A DNA stretch of 6,191 nucleotides from Coriobacteriia bacterium (GCA_003509825.1 DOMT01000135.1:625-6815), one strand, 5' to 3'. Positions 1-5,992 are shown, numbered from the stretch's first letter. The notes: a model not told the origin generated them from the letters alone. Made by a program: numbers and translations.

Positions 1-53
1 AGGCTGGCAGGAGCTTGCGATACCTCGGCGGCGTGAGTCTCAATTTCAAGTAG
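1..53 (+). CDS. pylSc: PylSc C-terminus (pyrrolysyl-tRNA synthetase catalytic subunit), 5' truncated
   Basis: Only the last 16 codons are inside the window, read in the frame starting at base 3 and ending with TAG at 51-53. The tail reads AGRSLRYLGGVSLNFK, which resembles the C-terminal end I recall for bacterial PylSc proteins (a GRSL-Y-G-LN type ending). PylSc is the class II catalytic domain that attaches pyrrolysine to tRNA-Pyl; in bacteria it works with a separately encoded PylSn. The position directly before pylB, 11 nt away, is the usual bacterial gene order, and this supports the call more than the short sequence does. The stop is amber, which is notable in an organism that decodes UAG. 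The Shine-Dalgarno sequence of pylB overlaps this stop codon, so the two genes are probably translationally coupled. Confidence 0.85.
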   Translation, partial: AGRSLRYLGGVSLNFK

Positions 54-64
54 AGGATGAAGCG

Positions 65-1123
65 ATGATAAAAGACGCGGGATATAAGCGAGAAAAGCTG
101 GGGAAAATCCTGACGCTGCTTAAGCAATCCGACGGGCGGGAAAAACTGTTTGCTCTGGCCCGTGAGGCACGCGATGAGTTTTTCGGTCGCGAAGTCTTCG
201 CGTACGGGTTCAATTATTTTTCTACATACTGTAAAAATAACTGTAGTTTTTGCAATTACCGCATCGATAATAGAAAGATCCTCCGCTATCGCAACAGTCA
301 CGAACAGGTGGTGGCCGATGCCAAACGCCTGGCGGATTCCGGCGTGCATCTCATAGATCTGACCATGGGTGAAGACCCTCATTTCAAGAATCACCCCACG
401 CGCCTGGTGGATTTGATCTCCGCCGTGTATACGGCTACGGGCCTGCCGATCATGATCTCTCCGGGGTTGGTGGACGAGCGCTATCTGGTTGATTTTAGAC
501 AGGCGGGTGCCGTTTGGCTGGCGTTGTATCAGGAAACATTCTTGCCCGATGCCTATAAAAAACTGCGCCTGGAACAAAACTTCGCTCAGCGCCTGAACTT
601 CAAGCGTGCCGCCCTGTCTGCGGGTTTGCTCGTGGAAGAGGGTATATTGACCGGTTGGGGGGATGGTTTCGGTGAGGCGCTGACGTCACTTCTGCAAATA
701 GATCAGGTAAATCCGACACAACTTCGCATGATGACCTTCGTGCCCCAGGATGGTATCCCGCTTGCAGGGGGTAAACCCGACAGCTTTGAGCGTGAACCGG
801 TTTTGATAGCCATCATGCGTCTGCTTTATCCCCATAAATTGATACCGGCTTCTCTGGATGTGGAGGGTCCGGCAGGATTGAAAAGCCGCCTCGATGCCGG
901 CGCCAACATTATCACCTCCATCATCCCACCGAACAGTGGTCTTTTCGGTGTGGCGCGAAGCGGTGATATCGAGAGCGGTTTGCGGAGCTTGGAGCAGATC
1001 AAACCCATTATCGAAAACAGCGGACTCCGGCTGGCCTCCGTTGCAGCGTATAAGGAGTTCATCGACAGAGCCTTGAAGGCCCAAGCCGATGCACGGAGAA
1101 CAGCGATGCCGGAGGCGGTGTAG
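65..1123 (+). CDS. pylB: PylB, radical SAM 3-methylornithine synthase
   Basis: A 352-residue protein of the usual PylB length. PylB is a radical SAM enzyme that rearranges L-lysine into (3R)-3-methyl-D-ornithine, the first step of pyrrolysine synthesis, in the cytoplasm. The radical SAM cluster motif CxxxCxxC is seen as CKNNCSFC, with Cys56, Cys60 and Cys63, preceded by the family-like stretch YGFNYFSTY. A conserved-looking LTMGEDP follows at about residues 99-105, and the rest fits the TIM-barrel body of the BioB/HydE/PylB group. The ATG at 65 has an AGAGGA ribosome site at 52-57, overlapping the pylSc stop. The gene ends in TAG. Neighbours are pylSc (11-nt gap) and pylD (62-nt gap), and pylC, commonly next to pylB in bacteria, is missing at this junction. 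HydE or BioB is the nearest alternative, but the pyl context makes PylB nearly certain. Confidence 0.97.
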   Translation: MIKDAGYKREKLGKILTLLKQSDGREKLFALAREARDEFFGREVFAYGFNYFSTYCKNNCSFCNYRIDNRKILRYRNSHEQVVADAKRLADSGVHLIDLTMGEDPHFKNHPTRLVDLISAVYTATGLPIMISPGLVDERYLVDFRQAGAVWLALYQETFLPDAYKKLRLEQNFAQRLNFKRAALSAGLLVEEGILTGWGDGFGEALTSLLQIDQVNPTQLRMMTFVPQDGIPLAGGKPDSFEREPVLIAIMRLLYPHKLIPASLDVEGPAGLKSRLDAGANIITSIIPPNSGLFGVARSGDIESGLRSLEQIKPIIENSGLRLASVAAYKEFIDRALKAQADARRTAMPEAV

Positions 1124-1172
1124 AAACGGTGTTGTGGGGCAACGAGGGGACGGCGGATAAAAGCTTGTTTAC

Positions 1173-1177
1173 GGAGG
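1173..1177 (+). promoter_or_regulatory. Ribosome binding site of pylD
   Basis: GGAGG sits 8 nt before the ATG at 1186. It fixes the pylD start downstream of the in-frame TAG at 1183-1185 and lies inside the stretch that would be translated if the pylB amber stop were read through. Confidence 0.8.
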
Positions 1178-1185
1178 TTTTGTAG

Positions 1186-1992
1186 ATGACCAGACTATCG
1201 GATGAGCATATCGTCTCGATCAACCGGCGCCTGCCCTTGCTGGAGCAGAGGTACCTGCGCATCACCGGCAAAAATATGCTGGATATAGCCCGTTATGCCG
1301 CAGGAACCGAGTATCTGCCGCTGCGGCAACGTAAAACTCTCAGCGTCGCCTGTGTGCCGATTACCGCCGGCGAGGGTTTGATCGGGCATTTCTGTGAGAC
1401 CGTGGCCGGTATTCTCGAGGCGTTTGCCGACGTGAAAGCCTATGTTACCGAGGCTACGGATGTGCGCGGATTCAACGAGGCGATAGTGCGTGATGCGGAT
1501 CTGGTTTTCATGGCCGATGATGATATGTGTCTTTGCAGAAATCTGAGAACCGGAGCCACCTCCGACAACGGTTATGCCACCGGTAGGGCTTTTGCGTCCT
1601 TGCTTTACCTGGCGATGAAGGAAAAGATCACCGAAGACGTATTGATCCTCGGTGCCGGCAAGGTGGGCGTGGGCGCCTATAGCTTCCTGCGAAAAAAAGG
1701 CCTCGACGCGCTGCACTGGTTTGACATTTGCAGGCAAACGGCGTTTTCCGGGCCTTTGGACAGTGAGCGTTATGCAGTGGATTGGCAAAACCGGGAATGG
1801 AGATATCTCATAGATGCTACAACCTGCCCGACCTTTATCGACAGCGATCAGGTGCGCGCGGATGCAGTGTTGGCGGCACCGGGGATCCCCTTCGGGCTTA
1901 CCGAGGGAGCAGTGGAAAAGGCCGAGCTGGTTATTCATGATGAGCTGGAAACCGGCATCATGGTCATGTTTTGCGAGGCAATGCGCGGCTAG
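1186..1992 (+). CDS. pylD: PylD, pyrrolysine synthase (dehydrogenase)
   Basis: A 268-residue protein, close to the roughly 260 residues of archaeal PylD. PylD oxidises 3-methylornithyl-N6-lysine with NAD, and the product cyclises spontaneously to pyrrolysine. The N-terminus (LSDEHIVSINRRL) matches the start of the PylD helical domain as I know it from Methanosarcina. A Rossmann nucleotide-binding loop GAGKVGVGAYSFLRKKG lies at residues 156-172, the PylD-like ADDD stretch is at 110-113, and a substrate-side APGIPFGLT segment is at 231-239. The ATG at 1186 is preceded by GGAGG at 1173-1177 with 8-nt spacing. The gene ends in TAG at 1990-1992, only 5 nt from the convergent pylSn stop. A further TAG triplet, in frame with pylD, abuts the start codon at 1183-1185, so any longer N-terminal form would need amber read-through. 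Confidence 0.97.
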   Translation: MTRLSDEHIVSINRRLPLLEQRYLRITGKNMLDIARYAAGTEYLPLRQRKTLSVACVPITAGEGLIGHFCETVAGILEAFADVKAYVTEATDVRGFNEAIVRDADLVFMADDDMCLCRNLRTGATSDNGYATGRAFASLLYLAMKEKITEDVLILGAGKVGVGAYSFLRKKGLDALHWFDICRQTAFSGPLDSERYAVDWQNREWRYLIDATTCPTFIDSDQVRADAVLAAPGIPFGLTEGAVEKAELVIHDELETGIMVMFCEAMRG

Positions 1993-1997
1993 TGCCG

Positions 1998-2291
1998 TTA
2001 CTTTTCGAATTTTTCGATTTTCCAGACCGGGATGCCGCACTTTTTGCAAACGCCGCTGTAGTACCTGTTCTTCAATTGACGGATCATCCTGCCGTTACCG
2101 GAGTCCCTGACCTTGAATTCCAACCCACAGTGGGTGGATGCCGTTAGCCACTCGCCGTTTCGCTCGACACTTCTCACACCGTGAAGTATGCCCTTGCGTG
2201 ACGGCCATAGTTTGATCTTGTCGACGGTATCGTACAATCTCATATGTTTGTAGCGATACTTCGTTTGCAAATTACCATATGAACTGCCCAT
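1998..2291 (-). CDS. pylSn: PylSn, N-terminal tRNA-Pyl-binding subunit of split pyrrolysyl-tRNA synthetase
   Basis: A 97-residue protein matching the N-terminal domain of archaeal PylS, which grips the T-arm and variable loop of tRNA-Pyl. The pattern W-x-SR-x-G-x-LH, then CG, then V-x-x-S, then CxxC is clear: LWPSRKGILH at residues 28-37, HCG at 54-56, VRDSGNGR at 61-68 and CKKC at 82-85. The likely zinc ligands of PylSn (His24, Cys42, Cys71 and Cys74 in M. mazei) correspond to His37, Cys55, Cys82 and Cys85, with the same 18-residue and 3-residue spacings. The frame is open up to 2375, but the ATG at 2291 has a strong GAGGAGA site at 2295-2301 and the upstream part overlaps the preceding gene, so I chose 2291. 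The stop is TAA. The gene lies opposite and convergent to pylSc-B-D, whereas bacterial clusters often carry it in the same direction. Confidence 0.93.
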   Translation of the reverse strand: MGSSYGNLQTKYRYKHMRLYDTVDKIKLWPSRKGILHGVRSVERNGEWLTASTHCGLEFKVRDSGNGRMIRQLKNRYYSGVCKKCGIPVWKIEKFEK

Positions 2292-2294
2292 TTT

Positions 2295-2301
2295 TCTCCT
2301 C
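2295..2301 (-). promoter_or_regulatory. Ribosome binding site of pylSn
   Basis: On the - strand GAGGAGA lies 3 nt before the ATG at 2291. It decides the start of pylSn over the upstream in-frame ATG at 2375, which lies inside the preceding gene and would add 28 residues rich in Arg with no PylSn similarity. Confidence 0.8.
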
Positions 2302-2349
2302 GGTCTCTGCCGTCGCCCTCGTGAAAAGTAGTGCTGTATAAGGATTCCA

Positions 2350-2676
2350 TTAGTCTGTAAAGGTAAAGGAAACATCCTTTTTCAGAGCCAATTTGCACTC
2401 GACTTCGATCGCCTTGACGATACCGGCGATCACCGGACAGCCATTATGGCTGTTGAAGCTGTTGCAATTGGCAGCATGTTCGTACAGAGCCCCGGTTCCC
2501 GGCCTGCAAAGACATATCTCGTAGGCGTTGTAGGTGTCACCGAGTTCTTCGATCATGCCTGTGATCGAAGAACAGCCCGTTTGCACGCTTACCTTGGCTT
2601 CCATATCGTCTTTCGTTAGTGCCTCAACCTCGGCGATAAAGCCACAGATACCCGGATCGATCCTTAATTTCGTCAT
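2350..2676 (-). CDS. Small cysteine-rich conserved-looking protein upstream of pylSn (possibly DUF6951 type)
   Basis: A 108-residue protein without signal peptide or membrane segment. It has seven cysteines (11, 35, 55, 57, 71, 80, 94) and histidines at 67 and 77. A CLC pair, an NCN-SF-SHNGCPV stretch (70-82) and a C-terminal AIEVECKLALKKDVSF stretch (89-104) stand out. The ending recalls small proteins in methanogens and related anaerobes that finish with a KA-EV-LALPKDV-like motif. I believe these are grouped as DUF6951, but the family name is from memory and not certain. The function is unknown. Clustered Cys and His residues suggest metal binding or redox chemistry. The start at 2676 is supported by a perfect AGGAGG four nt upstream. 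It lies 58 nt before pylSn on the same strand, so the two are probably co-transcribed. The stop is TAA. Confidence 0.8.
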   Translation of the reverse strand: MTKLRIDPGICGFIAEVEALTKDDMEAKVSVQTGCSSITGMIEELGDTYNAYEICLCRPGTGALYEHAANCNSFNSHNGCPVIAGIVKAIEVECKLALKKDVSFTFTD

Positions 2677-2680
2677 GATT

Positions 2681-2686
2681 CCTCCT
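2681..2686 (-). promoter_or_regulatory. Ribosome binding site of the cysteine-rich protein gene
   Basis: Perfect AGGAGG on the - strand, 4 nt before the ATG at 2676. It supports this small ORF as a real gene and fixes its start. Confidence 0.8.
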
Positions 2687-2806
2687 CACGCCGGTTTTAT
2701 ACAATGATCAAGAGCTAAAAGTCGTCTCTGTACGGATGCCTTGGATCCTTGCCGACCATACCCGGTAATTATGGCAATAGCAGGAGGCTTTTTTTAGGAT
2801 AAATAT

Positions 2807-2838
2807 AGGCTATACCGTTAGCGGCTTGCGAATAGCCT
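2807..2838. repeat. Inverted repeat with 7-bp arms in the divergent spacer
   Basis: AGGCTAT at 2807-2813 and ATAGCCT at 2832-2838 are perfect inverted copies separated by 18 nt. The arms are spaced 25 nt apart, about two and a half helical turns, so this could be an operator or simply a weak hairpin. No T-run follows, so it is not a terminator on either strand. Confidence 0.4.
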
Positions 2839-2891
2839 GTCGCCGCCGCCTATCGCTGCCCTTCCGACGAAATCCCATGTCTTGACAATAG

Positions 2892-3011
2892 CTGATCTTC
2901 TATCCGGTCGGAAAACAGCCGACGATCGCAGCCGGTTTTACCAAAGCCCGCAATCTGATCGACACGCAGAAGCCTTCGGAAAAGCTGCAGGAGTGGATAG
3001 TGGCTCAATAA
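2892..3011 (+). pseudogene. Possible gene remnant, unrecognised C-terminal fragment
   Basis: An open stretch of 39 codons ends with TAA at 3009-3011. It reads like the C-terminus of a real protein (for example AGFTKARNLIDTQKPSEKL, then QEWIVAQ) with mostly G or C in third positions. Upstream in frame lie TAG (2889-2891) and TGA (2883-2885), and there is no start codon with a ribosome site. It could be the decayed 3' end of a gene lost during rearrangement of the locus. I do not recognise the family, and a chance open frame remains quite possible. Confidence 0.25.
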
Positions 3012-3065
3012 TGGGCCACCGTCTGCAATTCACCTACAACTACACTGGTGTTGGCCGAGCAGCTC

Positions 3066-3093
3066 TTTACAAGCGTGGGATACCGAGGATAAT
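3066..3093 (+). promoter_or_regulatory. Candidate sigma70-type promoter of the MerR regulator gene
   Basis: TTTACA (3066-3071), 16-bp spacer, GATAAT (3088-3093). Each box matches the consensus at five of six positions. It points at the regulator gene and would leave a leader of roughly 130 nt before its ATG at 3227. There is no experimental support, and one such match can arise by chance in a few hundred bases. Confidence 0.45.
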
Positions 3094-3226
3094 AGGGTAA
3101 AAATATAGCCGCCAACTCTCTTTTGTGGCACGCCATATCTGCTGTAACGAGGTCAAAGACGATTTCGGCCATCAGCGAATGAGATAAATTCGAGAGCTTG
3201 TTGTTTGAAATGGAACGGGTGGTGTA

Positions 3227-4018
3227 ATGGTGAGGAAGGTCGATAGGTACTCGATTTTAGAAGTCGAGCAATTCGTAGGTATTTCGCGAACCAAGATTCG
3301 CCACTACATGGACAAGAATCTCATCAACGTGCAGAGGGACGACCAAAGCGGATACTACTCATACACCTTCGAAGACCTGATGCGCATCTGCCAGATCGCT
3401 TATTATCGCGAGAACCTGGGCTTTTCCATCGATAAGGCCGAACAATTGCTCAAGACGACGGACGGTAGGGAGTTCGAGGCCATAATCCGAGACCAGATGC
3501 AGTATCTGAAAAGGGAAATCGCCGTGCGTGATCAGCAATACAAAACCGTGGTCTTTAACTGCAAGTTGTTGGATCGGCAAAACAGGCACAAGGACCACAT
3601 CACCCTCATACCGTTTGACGCTGCCTATATCGTGCCTTACAACTACTACCTCATCCCTTATCACAAAGTTTACCCGATACTGTACGGTGCCTCCGAATTC
3701 GCATTTGTAAACGGCGAGATTAAGCATGTGCGGCGCTGTTGTTTGGCCTTTGAGCAGGATGCCGAGTTCGTCAGCAAGGATGCCTTCGATAGCTTTCGGG
3801 TGGAAGGTGAGCGGGTGGAGGTCGGATTGTGTATCTATACGGTGACCTTGACTACGAAAAATCCCCATGACCCCTCGCTTCTACAACCGGTCATCGACTG
3901 GGCCCACGAACACAGTTTTCGCATCAAGGGGCGCATTTTCGTAACACACTTTTTTCCTTATTACGACGAAGGCACCACTTACATGTATGTGGAGAGCTAT
4001 CTACCGATCGACTTGTAA
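3227..4018 (+). CDS. MerR-family transcriptional regulator, probable activator of mttB
   Basis: A 263-residue cytoplasmic DNA-binding protein. Residues 8-75 form a MerR winged-helix domain: YSILEVEQFVGISRTKIRHY, then the wing with GYYSYTFEDLMRI, then a second helical part with YYRENLGFSIDKAEQLL. A helical linker at about 85-118 probably forms the dimer coiled coil. The remaining 145 residues, rich in Tyr and Phe (for example IVPYNYYLIPYHKVYP), look like a GyrI/BmrR-type ligand-binding domain, so a small molecule is the likely signal. There is no metal-binding Cys pattern typical of MerR/CueR. The ATG at 3227 forms TAATG with the stop of a five-codon frame (3210-3227); its own ribosome site is weak. 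The stop is TAA. It lies 172 nt before mttB, whose promoter carries a MerR-type operator. A methylamine or related compound as inducer is inference only. Confidence 0.9.
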   Translation: MVRKVDRYSILEVEQFVGISRTKIRHYMDKNLINVQRDDQSGYYSYTFEDLMRICQIAYYRENLGFSIDKAEQLLKTTDGREFEAIIRDQMQYLKREIAVRDQQYKTVVFNCKLLDRQNRHKDHITLIPFDAAYIVPYNYYLIPYHKVYPILYGASEFAFVNGEIKHVRRCCLAFEQDAEFVSKDAFDSFRVEGERVEVGLCIYTVTLTTKNPHDPSLLQPVIDWAHEHSFRIKGRIFVTHFFPYYDEGTTYMYVESYLPIDL

Positions 4019-4062
4019 TTTTAGCGTAGCGCGGAAATCTCCGAAAAACTTCAAAATAACAC

Positions 4063-4093
4063 TTGACCGTGTTGCTGCAACACGGCTTACAGT
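4063..4093 (+). promoter_or_regulatory. MerR-type promoter and operator of mttB
   Basis: A -35 box TTGACC (4063-4068) and a -10 box TACAGT (4088-4093) are separated by 19 bp, the overlong spacer typical of MerR-activated promoters. Within and around the spacer lies a perfect dyad, CCGTGTTG (4067-4074) and CAACACGG (4078-4085), around CTG. MerR regulators bind such a dyad and untwist the spacer so that RNA polymerase can use the promoter. The adjacent upstream MerR gene and the downstream mttB make the regulator-target pairing likely. The dyad is not a terminator, as no T-run follows. The expected transcript would start near 4100, with about a 90-nt leader. Confidence 0.82.
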
Positions 4094-4180
4094 CGATTAT
4101 GCGCGATGGGCATCGCAAGACAAACTACAAAATGCAGCTTTTGGCGGGGAGTATCCACGCTAAGAGCCGCCGATCACGAA

Positions 4181-4188
4181 AGGAGAGG
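4181..4188 (+). promoter_or_regulatory. Ribosome binding site of mttB
   Basis: AGGAGAGG ends 2 nt before the ATG at 4191, with the AGGAG core 5 nt away. It is a strong site that fits a highly produced catabolic enzyme and fixes the start. Confidence 0.8.
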
Positions 4189-4190
4189 AT

Positions 4191-5663
4191 ATGGCTCTGA
4201 GAAACCAGAAGACCGATTACAGGACCAAGCAGGGATTTTCTGTGGATTTTTTAGCCCCCGACGAGATCGTGGCCATCCATCAGGCAACTTTGGAAGTCCT
4301 ACGGGACACCGGCATGAAGTTTCATAACAAAGAGGCTTTGGCGGTGCTCAAGGATGGTGGTTGTGATGTTGATATGGCCACCAAGACCGTTAAGATTCCC
4401 GAGTACATTGTGATGGAGGCGGTTGCGTCCGCTCCCAGTCACGTATATTTGGCCGGTAGGGAAGAGCGGCACGACCGGATATTGCAAGGCAATAGGGTCG
4501 CGTGGACCAATTTCGGTGCGGGTGTGGAGATCTACGACGCTTTCAGCGGTGGATTGCGCCACCCCACCGTAAAAGACGTCGGGCAAACCGCACTGGTGTG
4601 CGATGCGTTGGACAATGTGGATGTCTACTCCATGGCCGTCGTCGGTCGCGACGCTCCGGCCCAGGTACAGGACCTGCTGTGCGCCGAAGCGTTCTTAAGT
4701 AACACCACCAAGCATTGTCATCACATCGATCTGGCATCCGGAAAAGCTGCCAAACGCTTTATCGATATGGGTGTGGCCATCGCCGGAGGCGAAGACAAGC
4801 TGCGTGAGCGACCGGTGGTTTCGGCTTTGATCTGCCCCACGAGCCCCCTGCAGATGTCGGAGCATGGCTGTGAGATCATCATGGAGTTCGCTCGCAGAGG
4901 GATTCCTATCAACATTTTATCGATGGGTCTCGCCGGTGGTACCACTCCGGTTACGCTGGCCGGCACCCTGGTCGTGCACAACTGTGAGATTCTCGGTGGT
5001 ATCGTCCTCAACCAGCTCACCTGCAAAGGTTCGCCGGTAATCTACGGCAGCTCCACAACCACTTTCGACATGCGTTGCATGACCGCCCCTGTCGGATCGC
5101 CCGAACTCGGCATGATCGGCGCCGGTGTTGCCGCTCTCGCCCAGTTCTACAACCTGCCGAGCTATGCTGCCGGTGGATAGGCAGATTCCAAGATCGTCGA
5201 TTGCCAATCCGGCCATGAGAAGACCATCACCGGTATGCTCTCGGCCATGGGTGGAATCAATTTGATCTACGGACTGGGAATGTTGGATTTAGGGATGACA
5301 TTCTCCTATGAGCAGTTGATCATTGACAATGAAATCGCCGGCATGATCAACCGTGTACTTTACGGTATTCCGGTAAATGACGCCACCTTGGCTGTGGATG
5401 TTATTCACGAAGTCGGCCCGGGTGGGACGTATTTGGGTGAAGATCACACGCTGGAATTCATGAGAAGCGAGTCTTCATTGGCCAATCTTTTCGATCGCAA
5501 CAACCGCGCTAACTGGGACGCTGCCGGTCAAACGGATGTAAGGGATCGCGCCCACGTCAAGGCACAGGAAATACTCAACGAATACAAGCCTGTCCCGCTC
5601 GAAAAAGACGTGGCGGACAAGATTCGCTCGATCATCTCCGAGGCGGAGAAAGAACTGCTGTAA
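4191..5663 (+). CDS. mttB: MttB, trimethylamine:corrinoid methyltransferase containing pyrrolysine (UAG read-through)
   Basis: One gene of 490 residues interrupted by a single in-frame TAG (5178-5180) at codon 330; both halves share the same frame and continue the same family. The length matches archaeal MttB (about 495 residues, Pyl near 334). MttB is a TIM-barrel enzyme that transfers a methyl group from trimethylamine to the Co(I) of its corrinoid partner MttC, leaving dimethylamine; pyrrolysine binds and activates the amine. The Pyl site context LPSYAAGG-Pyl-ADSKIVDCQ (residues 322-339) is the MttB signature. The first half has the N-terminal domain (FLAPDEIVAIHQATLEVL-like) and the glycine-rich MGLAGGTTPVTLAG; the second half has AMGGINLIYGLGMLD and ends in a charged helical tail. 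The natural stop is TAA. No mttC, mtbA or ramA lies in the window, so mttB stands alone behind its MerR promoter. Pyl-free homologues (MtgB type) lack this amber codon. Confidence 0.95.
5178..5180 (+). other. In-frame UAG codon decoded as pyrrolysine
   Basis: The codon is flanked by AAGG and ADSK, the conserved Pyl neighbourhood of MttB, and by 160 further family-like codons up to TAA. The surrounding RNA can fold: GGAT (5175-5178) with ATCC (5207-5210), and GGCA (5180-5183) with TGCC (5202-5205), so the amber codon sits in the stem. Whether such a structure helps Pyl insertion is unknown. Confidence 0.93.
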
Positions 5664-5724
5664 TTACCCTAAAGATTACGGAAGTTCGCGTTTTATTCAA
5701 GTCTGACGATTATCGACCTAAAAC

Positions 5725-5806
5725 AGCCGGGCGTAGGTGCGTTTGGAAGCAAAAGTCGGTTTTCCGAGATATTGAATCATGGTTATCGGGAGCCGGTGTA
5801 GGTGCA
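5725..5806 (+). repeat. Imperfect direct repeat, two copies of AGCCGG(G)YGTAGGTGCR
   Basis: AGCCGGGCGTAGGTGCG at 5725-5741 and AGCCGGTGTAGGTGCA at 5791-5806 differ by one insertion and two transitions. A shorter relative, GGCGGTGTAGG, occurs at 6013-6023 immediately before pylC. They could be binding sites of a regulator or traces of duplication. Confidence 0.4.
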
Positions 5807-5840
5807 TCGGCTCGCGTAACCGGGGCTGTAAATCAAGCCC
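5781..5840 (+). other. Two consecutive hairpins in the mttB-pylC spacer
   Basis: First hairpin: GGTTA (5781-5785) pairs with TAACC (5817-5821) and, inside it, GAGCCG (5790-5795) pairs with CGGCTC (5808-5813) around a 12-nt loop containing the repeat GTGTAGGTGCA. Second hairpin: GGGCT (5823-5827) pairs with AGCCC (5836-5840) with an 8-nt loop. No T-run follows, so these may form a structured leader or end of a transcript. They match no riboswitch class that I recognise. Confidence 0.4.
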
Positions 5841-5863
5841 ACAGGAAGTAATGTGTGTCGGCA

Positions 5864-5950
5864 TGTTGACCGTCACTCATCGAATGGCCCCGCTTAGCCG
5901 CAATGCCCAAGCAGCTGACATCTCCTTCATTCGATGAGTGACGACCAACA
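5864..5950. repeat. Perfect 16-bp inverted repeat with extended stem
   Basis: CGTCACTCATCGAATG (5871-5886) and its exact inverse (5928-5943) enclose 41 nt. Beyond a 2-nt by 2-nt internal mismatch, five more pairs form: TGTTG (5864-5868) with CAACA (5946-5950). The result is 21 pairs in an 87-nt element. There is no T-run after it. It could be a structured RNA, a regulator site, a folded recombination site or a small mobile-element remnant. No transposase is nearby and no flanking target duplication was evident. Confidence 0.7.
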
Positions 5951-5992
5951 GGGCAACCGAATAACCACAACATCGATATTTTGCACTGAGGG

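Larger units (their letters stand above)
2677..3226. other. Gene-poor divergent spacer between the pylSn operon and the MerR regulator
   Basis: About 550 nt between two divergent transcription units. No ORF here has both a good ribosome site and a recognisable protein. It must hold the promoter of the - strand cysteine-rich gene/pylSn unit; a TATAAA sits about 20 nt upstream of that gene (near 2697-2702, - strand), but no convincing -35 partner was found. A T-run at 2789-2795 follows an imperfect hairpin (2756-2774) at a distance, which is not a standard terminator. A 7-bp inverted repeat, a possible gene remnant and a promoter candidate are listed separately. Confidence 0.6.

Noticed and set aside
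1195..2049. Long open frame of 284 codons on the - strand
   Set aside because: It is antisense to pylD over almost its whole length, shows no recognisable family and has no need to be coding; a shadow of pylD codon bias.
1998..2375. Longer 125-residue version of PylSn starting at 2375
   Set aside because: The extra 28 residues overlap the upstream gene and lack PylSn similarity, while the ATG at 2291 has a strong GAGGAGA site.
2756..2795. Rho-independent terminator at the T-run 2789-2795
   Set aside because: The nearest hairpin (CCATA/TATGG) is weak and ends 14 nt before the T-run.
2882..3100. 72-residue frame with a TTG start in the divergent spacer
   Set aside because: No ribosome binding site, a rare start codon, no family resemblance, and it overlaps a better-looking open stretch in another frame.
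4191..5180. mttB as a truncated gene or pseudogene split by a stop codon
   Set aside because: The TAG sits exactly at the conserved Pyl position between AAGG and ADSK, the frame is unbroken to 5663, and the pyl genes are alongside; it is a sense codon.
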